A DNA stretch of 64,000 nucleotides from Cymbidium sinense (taxonomy: Eukaryota; Streptophyta; Magnoliopsida; Asparagales; Orchidaceae). The DNA lies in NCBI GenBank assembly GCA_021442155.1, contig CM038217.1, forward strand, positions 147,499,143 to 147,563,142. Direction: 5' to 3'. The notes under the pieces are model-generated. The model was not told where the DNA came from. It was given only the letters and a program-made list of their open reading frames with translations, and made no database searches. The position numbers and the translations under genes are program-made. Below are positions 47,085-61,761 of the stretch, piece by piece (position 1 is the first letter of the stretch; each line of letters opens with the position of its first letter).

Positions 47085-50000
47085 TGTGGTGTTTATTTTT
47101 TGAGATATGAGTATATGGGGGGACACCACGTAGATCTGAGGGTATACTTATTGAGATGATCGGGTACAACATCAAAGAATAGCGCGTATATCAAAAGATA
47201 GAAATCACTACCCTACAATGGACCTAATCACCTAATAAGGTCTCCTAAGAGATGATGGGTCTTCAAATGTACCAGAGATTTTTCTCCTACTTTACATGGA
47301 TGAATAAAGAAGGGTTTATTTAAATCAGGTTCTAAATTTTCCAACATGGCCAAGTCCCAGGAAGGTGAGTTCCTTAGGAATACTCTCGATTAAAGTAGGC
47401 AATTATTATCTCCAAAGATTTCAAAGGTAGGAATATTAATAAATTGATTATGTTTGGAAAATCAAATGGGATAGATCGAAAGGAGATGAGTAGGGGATGC
47501 CCATGATACTAGGAAGTTAGTGAGCATCTCAAACCATCTTATGGTTGGGCTTTATATATTTGAAATTAAGGATAATTATGTATCTGAGTTGAAATTTATT
47601 ATAAATCTAGGACTTATAATCCCACAATACAAGATTATAGAAATACCTAAGAGGAGAGGATTTATGCTTGTAGCCCGAGGGGAAATAATAACCTCAGATC
47701 TTAAATCTAGGGAGCTTTAGCAAGGGACAAATCACATCCTAAATCTAAGGCAAAAATGTGTATATTATTTACCTCCACAAGAGAGGGTAAACACCCAAAT
47801 GCTGGACTTATAATCACCTGGAGTAGCAGCAAACTAACTCCTCCTATATTTTAAAACCATGCGGTCAAGTCATATGTTTTGGAAGATGGTTAGGATGTTA
47901 TAATTTAGAAAGAAACTAAAATTCTTAAACCCACTCCCTAAGAGACTAGAGTATGAGTGGTATGAATAATGACTTAGTCTAATACAAATTTTATCAAATT
48001 TTAATTAATTTTGGACTCTTCATTTTGACAAAGGCTATAGGATTTTATATGTCTAAATGCATGATAAAATAGTGTTATTGGCTAAATCAGAGAGAAAGAG
48101 GTGTTTTCCACCACAAGGGAGACCCTCGAAGGTCAAGTCTTCCCCTATCATGCAAGGAAGGAAACCCTCTCTTAGCAAGAATGAAACAAGATGATATGCA
48201 TGATATTAAGCATATAACATTTAGCTAAGGGGTTGATAAATCTTTTAATTATCTTGATTTAATAACTAGGCTTTCAATGAGGTTATGAGTTGTTTAGAAA
48301 ATTAGAATATGAGTTGTGATTGGCGTAAAAAGTTTATTTTTCCCTAAGAGCCTAAGGGGATCTAGGCTATACATTAAATCATCATATATGAAGAAATTAA
48401 GAAAATACATGTCATTTCTATTATACAATTATAAACAAAGCATCAATCAATTTATAAACTCAATCATGAAAGAATAATAGCCCAGTGCGATCAAATATTG
48501 TCGTACAACCCAAAAAAAGAAATGGGTAGCTAAGCTCTACCCTTATACATCTCGGTATATGAAAGAATAATTATAATTATAAATGAATAAATGTTATGGT
48601 GGGTGGTCTTCACATCTTCTTTCTTCATGTACCCTCCATCTCTTCATTTTTGATTTGCTTACTTCAAGGAATCATAGGGCCTCCCAGGACAAAACCTCAT
48701 AGCCACCGCTCATCCTAATCCCCCAATAACACTAATCTTAATTCCTAATGCATAATTACATTAAAATTAGGGAAAGTAAATCTAACTACACCTGCAAGAT
48801 AAGTGTTAGCTAAACACACCATACAACCGAAGCAGTTATATATATAATTTGGGCTTAGCACCCTGCACATGAGTAACTAAGTCCACCTGTCCTAAATTAG
48901 ATTGGGCTTAGGGGTTAAGTAACTGACAAAAAAGAGTATTTATATTTATTTTAAGTGCATCTTAAGCACAATCTCCTATAGAAGACATAATTAGGATAAT
49001 CATGACTAATACCCCGTGTATGAAGCATACACACTAACATCCAGTCTATAATAATACCTCACAAAAAAAATATACATCAAATCATGCACTGCCCTAACAT
49101 AAAGCTAAAAGTAGTGACTTAATCTAATGTGTGTGTATTAAGGTTTGAGTGGTATGTCTTAACTATGTTTTATAGTTATCATTCTCAAAGTATGAAGGAC
49201 ATTTAATTATAAAGGGTGGTTTCACTTTAAGCAGTTTAATTGATTTGTAAATTTTACTTAATACTTTTTTTGTTTAATTTGACCTATACTAAACCACTAA
49301 GAGTTTTAAAGAAAAGGAAAGAGAGGATCACTCTCTTTCATACCTTAAGTTACATCTAAAGAAAATTAATTAAATAAATTCCCCTTAATGGATTGCTTAT
49401 TACATATTTTAATTAATCTTAAGTTTAGGTTCACTTTAAATAATCTCATTCAATAAGAAAGGCATCTTAAGATTAATTGGAATTAATTACTATCAAATCA
49501 CTCATGTTTGTTCATTTCTTTCCATCATATATAGCATGCATATGATTAAGTCCTAAGCATACCTATAGATGCAAATCTTAGCACACTTAAATGATGAATG
49601 TAAGAAAATGTACTTGAAATTGATGTTTCATTTGGTTGGATTATTTTTTCATATTAATTTAAAGCTCTATCTAAATTCTCATACAAAAGCATAAGAAAAG
49701 AACTCTAAAACATATAATTAATCAATCCAACCAGTTGAACAAAATATGAATGCATGTCTTTTTTAATAGAAAGAGGGGTTTTCATTCATTATCTATGTAC
49801 ACATTCAAATATATAAAAGTTTTAAGGATGTACGTCGCCATTATTCTGCACCAGGGGAGTGAGGTGAGAACCTCCTTGGGGCTACTTAAAACCGTGCATC
49901 CCTGGAATGTCTAGACTAATATACTTGCTGTTCATAAATACATATGGATGTATAAATAATTATAAAATAGAAAAACCATGCAAAATTTGTATTTGATTTG

Positions 50001-51756
50001 TTTGATTTATTTGAGTGAATGAAATAAAGTTCTATCTAAATTCTAATGTCAAAATGCATAAAAATGAAATCAAATGGGTACATTGCCATTGTTCTGCACT
50101 AGGGGAGTGAGGTACGAACCTCCTTGGGGCTACTTAAAATCATGCATCCCTAGAATGTCCAGACTAATATACCCATTAACACTCAAACTTAGGCAAATCA
50201 GCATATGAATGTAAGAAAGAGACTCCACTTCATACACTAAGCTTATATTCACATGCGTCTCCTATGTATATGTAATTAAAGTTACAATATATATTATTAT
50301 TTATTAATAAGATTTTGAATATATATTTAAGATTTAATAATGATAATAGCCACACTCATTTCTAATTAAGTCAACACATGCAAATTTGACATAAATGAAA
50401 TCATTAGATTTAATTAATTTTTGAAAGAAAAGAATGCATGACTACAAGTTGCATACAATATTTTAGCATGATTGGAAAGAAATAAATCAACACAAGCATG
50501 CAATTTCATTCAATCCAACTAATTCCTAAGGACAATCACATTAAACAAGCTTAGTTAAAATAAACCAAAGTCTTTTAGAGCCATTTTAATTTCATGTTTG
50601 ATTTGATTTAAGGGATGTGAAAGAATTTTGCTAATCCTAATCCCATTTCACTTATGTGAGTTAATTTGCTTTAATGAAAAGTAATTAGGTTAATTTTATG
50701 AATTGATTAAGTTAAGCATGGATTAAGTTAATTAATTAACCCTTACCTATGTCACCTTAAGGTAATTAATTAAATAATTATGAGCAAATATGATATGCAA
50801 ATAAATTGAAAAGTAAATAGCAATGCTTCTATGAAATAAAAGGGGCCTAATGCAATTAGCTCATAATTATTAATTAATTAAGCTTAAGGAACTCACTTAA
50901 TTACTTTAATAGTTTCTTACACATATGAGCTAACCATAATTTTATTAGCTCTCTTTTTCAGTTATTGAACACCCAAAGAGATACCCAAGAGTTAATTAGG
51001 GAAATTAGATTTAATCAAGTTACTTAAGTTCATTAATTATCTACATAAATCAAAATTATCCTTAATCAACATTATGAAATAAACTTAGGCAAAGAGGTAA
51101 AAAAGAAAGCCTAAGTCTCAATCCCTAAACATTTTCAATTAGTTAATTAAAATTTAAATATAATTTGGATTTTGATTGATTTGATTAATTAACAAATTAA
51201 TGAATCTTAATTAATTAATTTTAAATAGGAAATGAAGAATACTTAAGGAAAAAAGATTGGAAGAGAGATCCCAATCCACTTTCGTAAGTTTCTCCATTGT
51301 TAATAGAGAGTAATGAACTTAATTAATTAATTCACTATTCATTTACTTAATTATCGTAATTAAGGTAGGAGAGTAATCAAGGCTTAATCAATAAATTTCC
51401 CTAATTAACTATCCAATAAATTCCAAGAAACATAGGGGAGGTAGAGGTCATCCCCCTAAGCATCTCTGAAAAGTTTGAAATTAATTGGATAAGTAATCAG
51501 AGAGAAATTAGGCTAATTAAATTTTTAATTAAACTTTCATTAAGCAAAACATTATGGGTTTAAAATCACTTAATGACATTTTTAACAGATTACCCTCTAA
51601 AATACCTTTAAAATGAGCCCTCATTTATATTTTTTGGATTTTTCTATGATTAGTTATGAATTTTAGAAGTTTCAACCTTAAAATGGGATTAATTAAGCCT
51701 AATTAAAGCCATAATCCTGTCGGCACCACGTGGCGGTGTTGGTGCTGACTTGGCGG
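47085..51756 (-). mobile_element. 3' LTR of element E3, downstream part (split by S)
   Basis: In element orientation this is the last 4.67 kb of the LTR and ends AAACACCACA at 47,085. With 58,798-61,761 it makes a 7.63 kb LTR once the 5-bp duplication is removed. It contains a duplicated local block: ATTCTGCACCAGGGGAGTGAGGT near 49,840 and a close repeat at 50,090 (about 255 bp apart), with CCTTGGGGCTACTTAAA in both. The hairpin version is at 47,763-47,791. It is inserted in the E2 3' LTR at 47,084. Confidence 0.85.
51752..51756. other. Left target-site duplication of S (GGCGG)
   Basis: GGCGG precedes TGTTGATC; the right copy at 58,798-58,802 is GGTAG. The two differ only at the CpG (CG to TA), as expected from deamination of methylated cytosine on each strand. 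Five bp is the usual duplication size for Ty3/gypsy. Confidence 0.55.
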
Positions 51757-54700
51757 TGTTGATCTCACTTATGGAGTGAGCTTTCAATTTCTCCATCTTA
51801 TACATAGAACTTCTCTAGAAACTAAGAGTTCCTTAGTCTTAAGACACTTCTAGTGATTAGGTGAACACTTAACCTAACCCTAGAGACTTAGAAGAGTTAG
51901 TCATAGGAATGAGTTATGCCTTAGGGGTACTAGGAGGACTTGCCTACCCTATAGCTTGAACCCAATCCTTGCTTCTCTCCTTTAACCCAATACAAATCAA
52001 ATCATAAATCAATTCCAACTCAATTAATTTTCTCAAATCATAAATCATTTTAAAACTCAAATCTTAAATCAATTCCAACTCAATTGATTTTCTCAAATCA
52101 TCAATCATTTCCAAAAACCCAAATCTTAAATCAATTCCAACTCAATTGATTTTCTCAAATCATAAATTAATTCCAAAATCCAAATCAAATAATTGAAACC
52201 CATGATTGAATTCAAATCCCAAAATCTTTCCTAAGCCCTTTGATTTCATCTTATGGACTTAGCTCAAATCAAATCCAAAACGCTCCAAATTCAAAAGATT
52301 TTCTCATAACTCATTTATATTCACAAATATAAATGAAATATAAATTCAAATAACCAAAACTAAATTCAAAACTCAAATCCAAATCCAACTTATATACTCT
52401 TTCAAGTCAAAACCTTGAACTTAGCCAAATCATTCTCAAGTTAATCCAAACACTTGGATTTTCTCTTCAAATAATCGCTTCTTCAATTACATGCCCAAAT
52501 ATAAGCATAAACTACAATCATCAAACAAAAACCAAAGTAACCCAAATCAAACCCATGTTCACCTTTTTGACTTAAAATTATAAAATGAACCAAAACCCAT
52601 TTGACTCCAAACCACTTGCAATTTGATTTATATTTCCATCATAAGTACATATGTGAGTTCAACCAAACTTAAATAAAGTATTGATCAAGCCAATTGACTC
52701 ATTAAGGCTCACTTGACCCAAAGTGACCAAAAGTGCCTTTTTGAGTCAAATTCTAATCCAACCCAAATTGGATTGATCTAAGCTCATCCAAGCCTCACAT
52801 TATGAGCAACAATCATCCTAGGATGATTAATCACTCAAATTGGGTCAAAATAAGTCAAACTTTGCATTTCACCAAGTCAATATTTAACCTAAATGAAACC
52901 CAAACTAGCTAAAAACTCATCATATGCCAAATTGTTTGAAACCATTGATCTAAACTAATTCATAATCAATGATTGAACTTGACCAAGTCATCAATTGAGC
53001 CAAACCAAGACTAATAGGCCACTTGACCTAAGTTGACCCAAATTTATCTAAAATGCCAAATGGGTCAAATTTTGATCTAAGCCAAATTGATTGTAACCAA
53101 TGGGTCAAATTCATTCTAAATTGATTATTGAACTTGGTCAAAGCTTCAATTGACAAATCCAACCTAGCCCAATTGACCATGAACCCAACTTGACCTAAAA
53201 GGTCAAATCAACTTGAAATAAAAACAAACCAAAATTGATTGAAACCAAAACTTGCAATACATTTCAATGATCAACCAAGCCTAAACCAACCCATGACCTA
53301 ACCCAATTGGATCAAATGGGTCAAATTGGTCAAGTTGACTCAATTGATCTAAATGAACCTAAATGAACCAAAATCAAATATAAACCAAATTGAACCAAAC
53401 CAATGACACCCATAAGCTCCAAATGATCATTTGAACTTGACCTAACCCATTGGTTAGACCCAATTTGACCAATTGGTCAACCTAACCCAACTTGACCCAA
53501 CATGACCTTTTGGTCAAATTGAACCAATTCAAATCAAATAAACTCCAAATCACTTGAAATTTCGTCCAACCCATTTTTGAATCATTTCAAATCTTCCCAA
53601 ATTAAATTCATGGCCAAATGACCATTTTGCCCTTAGGTCAAAGAGTATCCTACGACCAAATTCACTTGGAATTTGGCCATTTCTTTCTCAAGGCCACTTA
53701 GCATCCTCCTAGTAGTCCACATGAACTCCAAGAAGGGTGGTGAACATGACCCAATGAGCTTGGATTGGCCATGACTCAATCCAAGGCTAAACTGACCTCT
53801 CCAATGGAAATTGAACACTTGGATCACAAAATGCACTCGCCTAGCACATGGACATCCACTCTCCTTCCCTCCATTACCCAAAATGACTCACATGGGGTAT
53901 TTGGGTGCCTCCTCCTTTCCATTGATCAAAATGGCAAAATAGGGGAGATATACTCCCCTCATTCCCATCAAAACCACAAGGATTCATTTCCACCAGGCTG
54001 GACTTCAAGCTTCTCATCCAATTCCTCCATTTCTCCTTCTCAATTTTGCCAAGAGGTGGATTGAAAATCACTCACTCAATCTCCATAATCAAATTCATCC
54101 ACCATGTGAAGGGAGATTTCCAAGTCTATCAAGTCTCCCACTTCAAATCAAGAGCAATCTACTTTCCTTTTCAGGGCCTACTAGACAAAGCTACCTCCTC
54201 TATTAAAAGCTCTAGTGATAGCCTTCGGTAAGGTAATTGCTCAAAATCATAGAATAAGAAAACTGGGTTGGTCCTTTTTGAAGGAAACTGTCACCTCTTG
54301 AGATCTTGACCATTGGATGTGCATCCCCTCCGTGCGAATGGTCATGAACAAAATAACCATCATCATCTCTCATGTGAAAAAGCCATCACCACATGCCACC
54401 ATGGAGACAGAGATTGGGGGTTAAATATTAATTAAATGATTTTATCATGCATTCTAAAATTCAAATTAATTAAAATCTAAAAAATATAATTAAACACTCA
54501 TTTTAAAGATAATTTAGAGAGGAATAATAGAAAATAAAAATTAATTAATTTTTAATAGTGATTTCAACTAAATTTAAGTTTTATTGGAAATGTAATTAAG
54601 CTAATTATCCTCTAATTAATCTTGCAATTAATCCCAAACTTTCTAAGATTGATTAGTGAGATGACCTCTACCTCCCATTATTTTCTTGGAATTTATTACT

Positions 54701-57700
54701 TGATTAATTAAGATAATTGCTTATTTCATCCTTAATCACTTTTCTTAATTAATTAAATGATTAATTAACATGTTAAACATTGATAAATTCATTAATTTAG
54801 CTTGTTAATCATCATGAAACTATGAATGGACTTAGGGAATGAAATTAGGATTTCTTTTCCAATATTTTCCCCTAACTTTATTTCATTTGGATAAACACTT
54901 AATTAATTTGTAAATTAATTAATGACTTAATCACTTCATTAATTAGTTAATTAATCAAACTCAAAACTAAATCATTTCAAAACTTAATCATTTAATTCTT
55001 GGGTATATTCTTAGGTGTTCAATAACCTAAGAGAACTTTAAAAGAAATTATAATCAAACTACATGTGTATGATGGTTATGAAAGTACTTAATTAAACTCG
55101 TTAGTTTTTAATCAATAATTTTGAGCCAATTGCATTAGGCCCATTCATTTCTTAGGTGCATTACTGATTTAATTTTCATGTGATTGCATATCATATGTTG
55201 GCTCATAATTATTTGGTTAATTATGTTAAAGTGGTGTAGGTAAGAGATAATTAATGGATTTAATTCATACCTTAACCTAACCAAAATATAAAATCAACCT
55301 AATTGTTCTAAAATTAAACTAAATTAATTTACACATGGGGAAAATGGGTTAAGACCAGCAAACCTTTCTCACATTTCCTAAGTCAAATCAAATTCAAAAA
55401 TAAAAGTATCCTTAAAGAATTTTGATTTACTTTAAATGATCTTATTTTATAGGATTATTTTTAGGAATTAATTAGGGCGAATGAAGTCATATGCTTCCAT
55501 TCCTTTATTTCTTTCCAAGCATGCTAAATATTGTTTGTCAAATGAAATCATGCATTCATTTCTTTCAAAAATCAATTAAATAAAATACTTCATTTTATGT
55601 CAAATTGCATGTTTTGGCTAAAGTTAAGAATATGAATGGCTATTATCACTATTAAACCAAAAATTATTTTAAAAACCTATAAATCAAAGATTATGAATGA
55701 AGTGATGCTACTTATAATTATTTATAAGCTTGCAAGTGATTATAGCATAAGATGTGCATTATGAAGTTCTTTCTTCTCCTCTTAACATGGATTTACATAA
55801 GACTTGCAAAGTGTATGGTTCATTTAAAATGAACACAACACTTGCTTAAATCTATTCCTATGCATTTATATGTTATGACTTAAGAATGACCTTCATATTA
55901 TACATGTAAATTATACAACCAAATCAAATATGATCTTTTGCATGATTCTTTATCCATTTAGTTCTTTTTGTACATCTACATGTATTTAAGAAAAGTGGTA
56001 TATCTATCTGGACATCCCGAGGCTACGAGACTTTAAGTAGCCCTAAGTAGGTCATGTACCTTATGCCCATGGTGTAGAAAATAATGGTGTTGTACTCACT
56101 TATATCCTTTATACATATGGATGTGCATTTAGTTAATGGATGAAAAAATCCCTCTCTTCTACATAACAAAAAAATATGCATATATGGAATATCCAAATTT
56201 TCAAATCATATCTCTTAGCATTCATCATCAAAGTGTGCTAAAAATTTTTGCATTGCATGTATAGGTATGCTTAGGATCATTCATATGCATGGTATACATG
56301 GTGGAAAGAAATAAATGGATGTGTGTATTATGTGGTAGTAATCCACCCTAACTAATCCTAAGATGCCTTTCTTGTTGAATAGGGCTATTTAGAGTAAATC
56401 TAAACTTAAGATTGATAAAAATACATAATAAAACATTCACTAAAGGAAAATCATTAATAAATCTACCTTAAAAATGTCTTAAGGTGGGGATGAAAGAGAA
56501 GTTCTCTTCTCTTTTCTTCTCTTCATAACATTTAGTAACTAAGTGTAGGTTCATTTAAACCAAATCAAATCACCAACTAAAATTGATAAATCAACTAAAT
56601 CACTTAAAATAAAACCACCATCTAAATTGAATCCTTCACACTTAGAAAATTTCAACCTTAAAGCCTAGCTAAGACATGCCACATAAGCCTTAAATGGCAC
56701 ACACATTAGACTAAGTCATCATTTCTAGCTTTAGGTTAGGGTGGTGCATGGTTTGATGAATGATTTTATTTTGTGGTATTTTGTTTTTAGACTGGATATT
56801 AGGGTGCATGTGTGTAGTCAAGATGTTAGGCCGATTTTAGCCTAATTATGCTTTCTACAGGGGGTTGTGCTTAAGGGCCACTATAATAAAAATATAAATA
56901 CTTTTTGTTGTGTAGGTTGCTTATACCCCTAAGAATAATCCAAATTAGGGCAGGTGGATTTGGTTACCCATGTGTGGGGTGTTAAGTCCCATGTTGTGTG
57001 GTATGTTTAGCTAATCTCTATTTTGTAGGTTTAGTTAGATTTATTTTTCCTAAATTTTGTAATTAAGATTTGGAAAGAATGTTATGGGGAGAATTAAGGT
57101 GAACATTGGTTATAAGACCATGTCTTATATACCATCTGAAGTCTTGGAGTAAACTATATTCCAAGTCAAACCAAAAGAAAGAAAGAAATGAAGAAAGGAA
57201 GAAATGAAGAAATGAAGAATGAAGATGTCCATAATATGAATTCCTTCTAATTATAATTATTCATTTGTAATTTATGATGTATAAGGGTAGAGCTTGGCTA
57301 CCCATATTTTTTTCAGGTTGTACAGTGGTACCCGACCACATCAACCTCTTATTTTTTGTGCTAATCTTATAAATTGATTGATGTTATGTTTATGATTGCG
57401 CAATTAGGATGGCATGATTTTCCTAGTTTCTTAATTATTTGATGGCTGTTGAATGGCCTGGATGCGATTAGGCACTTAGGGAAAAATAAATTTTCTATCC
57501 AATTAATCAACTCAAAATTAAACTAAATAATTAATAACTTTATTTAAAGCCTTGGACATAAATCAAGATAATAAAATATCTAGCAACCCCTTAGCCGGAT
57601 GTTGTATGTCTCACATCATGCATAAATCATATCATCTCACTCTTACTAATGGCGGGCTTCCACCTTTGCTAGAGAAAATGGTTTGACCTCTGAGAGCCAT

Positions 57701-58797
57701 GGTGGAAACACACCTCCTTCTTTCTAATTTTGGCCCATAACCAACTTTCTCATGCATTAGGCATATGAAATCCCATAGCCTGTGTCAAATAAAAATGTCC
57801 AAAGATTAAAATAAAGCTCAATAAAATGTCTATTAGATTCAGTCATTTATTCATGCCCTTCATGATCTAGTCTCTTAGGGAATGTGTTTAAGGACTTAGT
57901 CTCATTTCTAAACAAATAATAACTTATCCATCTTGTAAAGCATAAGACTTGCCTACATGTATTTAAAATCATAGGAAGAGTTAGTTGGCTGCAACCCCAA
58001 GCGGTTGTAAGTCCTATAGTTGGGTGGTTTACCCTCTCTTATGGAGGTAAATCATATACCCACTTTCACCTTAGATTCAGGTTGTGCCTTGGCCCTCGCC
58101 AAAGCTCCTTAGAATTAGGATATGAGATTGTTGTTTTTCTTATGGGCAACAAGCATAAATCTTCACCTCTTAAGCATTTTTACAATCTTATATTGTTGAA
58201 TTATAAGCCCTAGATTTCTAATAAAAGTTTAACTCAAACATATAATTTTTCTCAATTTTAAAAATATAAAGCCCAACCATAGGATAGTTTGGGATGCTCG
58301 ATAGGTTTTCTAGCATTGTGAGTATCTGCTACCCATCTCCCTTTGGTTTCAAAAATAACTCTCTCCTTTTGAGTAATCCAACTTGATTTTCTAAAAATAA
58401 TTAATTTATTGATAGTCCTATCTTCAAAATCTTTGGAAATAATGATCATTGACCTTAATCGAGAGTATTCTTAAGGAATCTCATTCCTTAGGATGTAATT
58501 AACTATGGGGGCTTGCCTCTATAGGGAACTTAACGAACTCAATTTAAATAAATCCTACTTTACTTTTTCATATAAAGTAGGGAAAAGATCTCTGGTACAT
58601 TCAAATACCCATCATGCCTTAGAAGTCCTCATTAGGTAATTAGGTTCATTGTAGGATGGTGACTTCTATCTCTCGAGATAGTACATCATTCCTTAATGTC
58701 ATACCCGATCATCCTAATGAGTACATATGTGAATCTGTGTGGTGCCCCCTAACACACTTAATAATAACCTCAACACAAACAAAAATAAAACACCATA
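51757..58797 (+). mobile_element. Solo LTR S (7,041 bp) inserted in the E3 LTR
   Basis: It starts TGTTGATCTCACTTATGG and ends AACACCATA, and E3 LTR sequence continues on both sides. No internal region is attached, so it is a solo LTR left by LTR-LTR recombination. Contents: three ~58-bp AATTGATTTTCTCAAATCA repeats (52,010-52,180), a W-box array (52,690-53,530), an AT-rich middle, a GA tract (57,175-57,220) and the hairpin (58,026-58,053). Frames such as 53,765-54,064 (+) and 53,881-53,633 (-) are LTR-internal; related but broken stretches occur near 31,783-32,172 and show no known domain. Confidence 0.9.
52690..53530. promoter_or_regulatory. W-box core array in S
   Basis: Many TTGACC/GGTCAA motifs occur, including the palindrome TTGACCAATTGGTCAA at about 53,465-53,480 and clusters at 53,310-53,345 and 53,480-53,520. 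It holds the same LTR position as in the other four arrays. Confidence 0.55.
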
Positions 58798-61761
58798 GGT
58801 AGCTAATGCGGTGCACTTTCCATGTGGCGCGATGGGATAGGCTATTTAAGTTGTCAAATGGATGCTGGATTATGGTGGACGTGCTTTCCCATGGACTGTC
58901 CCGATCTAAGATTGAATTCCCATAATTAAATTCCATAGTTAAGGAGGAAATAAAGAGGATCTAAGTGTGATTAGATCAGGACCATCCATTCTGATCATGT
59001 AGAATGGATGGCATGTGATGAATGGTTGAATACCATCCATTTCTCCATTGTGGGTGAATGATGATAAGAAAAACCATCCATTCTCATCAAAGATGATTCC
59101 ATTTGATCACAAAGGATAAATTGGTAGGTTGGGAGGTTCTCACAAGGAAGCTACTTTAAAATCTCAAGGGAACTTTTTTGGTTAGAATGGTATTGAATTT
59201 TTGCTCAATTGAGGGTATCTCATTCACTGGGTGAGATCCACCATTTGGTTTTTTGATTCCTTGAGGCTTGGAAGGGTGTAATTGGTGTGTGAGGTGGAGG
59301 AGGTGTGGAGATATGGATTTGGGTGCATATTTCAGACATCCATGAGGGTGTGTGATTCAAGGGGGTTGAGTGAAACACTGAATGAGGTCATGAACCTTGA
59401 ATGGGTGGTTGGGAGGTAGGAGCTGGGTGGAATCTGAATCACTCATTGTGGAGGGTATTCACATCCATGAGTGATGAGAGGTAATGACACCGCCTTAATA
59501 TGGGGAGGAGTAATGGGAGGAGCACAATGGTTAAGCTGATTTAGTCACATTTAGTTGGGCTGGTTTTGGGAGTGATTTGAAAAGATTCAGGAATGAGTTT
59601 TGGCTGGTCTGGAGTCCCATTGGATTTAGTTTGGGTAGTTTTGGCTTCTTTTGGTTAAATGGGTTCATATGGGTTCATGTTTGGTTGGGTTGACCAATTG
59701 GTCAAATTGGGTCAAACCAAGACTTGGGTTAGGTTCAAATGATCATTTGGAGTGTTTTGGTTCAAGTGGATTTGATTAATTTGGCATATATTTGATTATG
59801 GCTCATTTGGATTCAAATAGATCAAATGGGCTAAGTTGACCAATTTGACCAATTTGACCAATTTTACCAAATTGGGTTAGGTTAGGTGTTGGTTCATGTT
59901 TAATTGGTTAATTGAAAATGATTGTATGCTTTGATTTGGTTTGATTTGGATTTAATACAAATTTTGGCCAATTTGACCTTTTTGGTTAATTTGAAATTGG
60001 TCAAGTGGGTCATATGGCTTTGGTCAAGTTCAATAATTAACTTGGAGTGAACTTGAGCCATTGGTTGCAATCAATTTAGGTTAAATCATGATTTGACCTA
60101 TTTTAGCTTTTTAGGCAAATTTGGGTCAACTTAGGTCAAATGGTCAATTGGAGTTGGTTTGGCTGAATTAAGGGTTTGGTCATGTTCAATCATTGATTAT
60201 GAATGGGTTTGAATCAATAGTTTTAATCAATTTGGTGTATGGTGGATTTTGGCTAGTTTAGGTTTCATTTGGGCTAAAGGTTGACTTGGTCAAAGGACCA
60301 AGTTGACCTGGTTTGACCCAATTGAAGGTAGTTGATCACCCTAGGATGATTGTTGATCATGATAAGAGGTTTGGATGGGCATAGTTCAATCCAATTTGGG
60401 TTGGATTAGAACTTGGCTCAAAATGGGTCTTTAGATCACTTTGGGTCAAGTGGACCTAAATAAGTCAATTGGTTTAGTTTTGGCTTGATTTAAGTTTAGT
60501 TGAACTCATATATGAGCCTAAGATTGACATATAAACTTTAATCAATTTGGAGTGTAATGAATTTTGGCTCATTTGAAGTTTTCAAGTTAGAAAGGCTAAC
60601 TTGGGCTTAACTTGAGTTGGCTTGGATTTGGTTTGATAATTGTAGTTTATGTTTATATTTGGGTAAGTGATTGAAGAAATGATTGATTCATGAAGAAATT
60701 CATGGGTTTTGAGTTGATTTGGATATCATTTTGGCTAAGTTCAAAGAAATTGCTTAAAAGGCTAAAATTAGAAATTTGATATGACTTGGGTTGATTTTGG
60801 CTATTTAGATTTATATTTTATTTATATTTGTGAATATAAATAAAGATATAAATGATTCATGAGAAAATCACTTGAGTTTGGAGTGATTTGGAAGCAAATT
60901 TAACCAAACTTAAGAATGTAGGTCAAAAGGGCTTTAGTAGGGAACTGATTTAGTTTGATTTATTTTTGGTCATTGGAGGGTGGGTTTCATTTATATTTGT
61001 GAATATAAATGAAGGAATAATTTATTTATAAAGAAATCAATTAAGTTTAGGTTTATTTGGGTTGAGGTTTGATTAAGCTTATGGAGGTAAGTTCATAGGG
61101 CTTAAGAAAGGTCTTGATTTAGTTTGATTTAATTTAAATGGTTTGAATTTGGATTTCATTTATATTTGAGAATATAAATAAAGGAATGATTGATTTATAA
61201 AGAAATCAATTAAGTTTGATTTGGTTTAAAGGGGTTTTAGCTAAGCGTATGAAGGTGGTTCATATAGCTTAGGATGAGTTTTTTGGAATTTGAATTTGAT
61301 TTTGGGTTCCAATCATTTGGAGTTGGAATTTGGGTTGGAATTTAATTTGAGATTGAATGAATATTTGAGAAAATTAATTGAATTGAGGTTGATTTGAATT
61401 TGGTTAAGGCTAAGTCCATAAGATAAAATCAAAGGGCTTAGGGAGGGTTTTGGAATTTGAATTTGATCATGGGTTTCAATCATTTGATTTGGAATTGATT
61501 TATAATTTGGATTTAAATTGGATTTAAGGTTTGGTTTGAGAAAGGAAGCATGGATTGGGTTTGAGCCTATGGTAGGTAAGTTTTCCTAAATCCCTAAGGA
61601 ATGACCTATTCCCATGGCTAATCCTTCTAAGTCTATAGGCTTAAGTTAAGTGTTCACCTAATCCATAGAAGTGTCTTAAGACTAAAGAGCTCTTAGTGTC
61701 TCCAAGAGTTCTAGATCTATGATGAGGAAGTTGAGAGCTCACTCTGAAAGTGAGGTCAACA
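58798..61761 (-). mobile_element. 3' LTR of E3, upstream part (after S)
   Basis: In element orientation this is the first 2.96 kb of the LTR, starting TGTTGACCTCA at 61,761. It holds ~165-180-bp repeats with inverted TTTATATT..AATATAAAT segments (60,720-61,440), the W-box array (59,570-60,470) and the GC-richer segment (58,800-58,900) that S interrupts. It begins with the right target-site duplication GGTAG. The E3 internal region follows on the right. Confidence 0.85.
59570..60470. promoter_or_regulatory. W-box core array in E3 LTR
   Basis: It is dense in GGTCAA/TTGACC, for example 59,688-59,725 (GTTGACCAATTGGTCAAATT, GGGTCAAACC) and 59,833-59,865 (three consecutive TTGACCAA units). It is the fifth copy of the array in the window. 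Confidence 0.55.
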
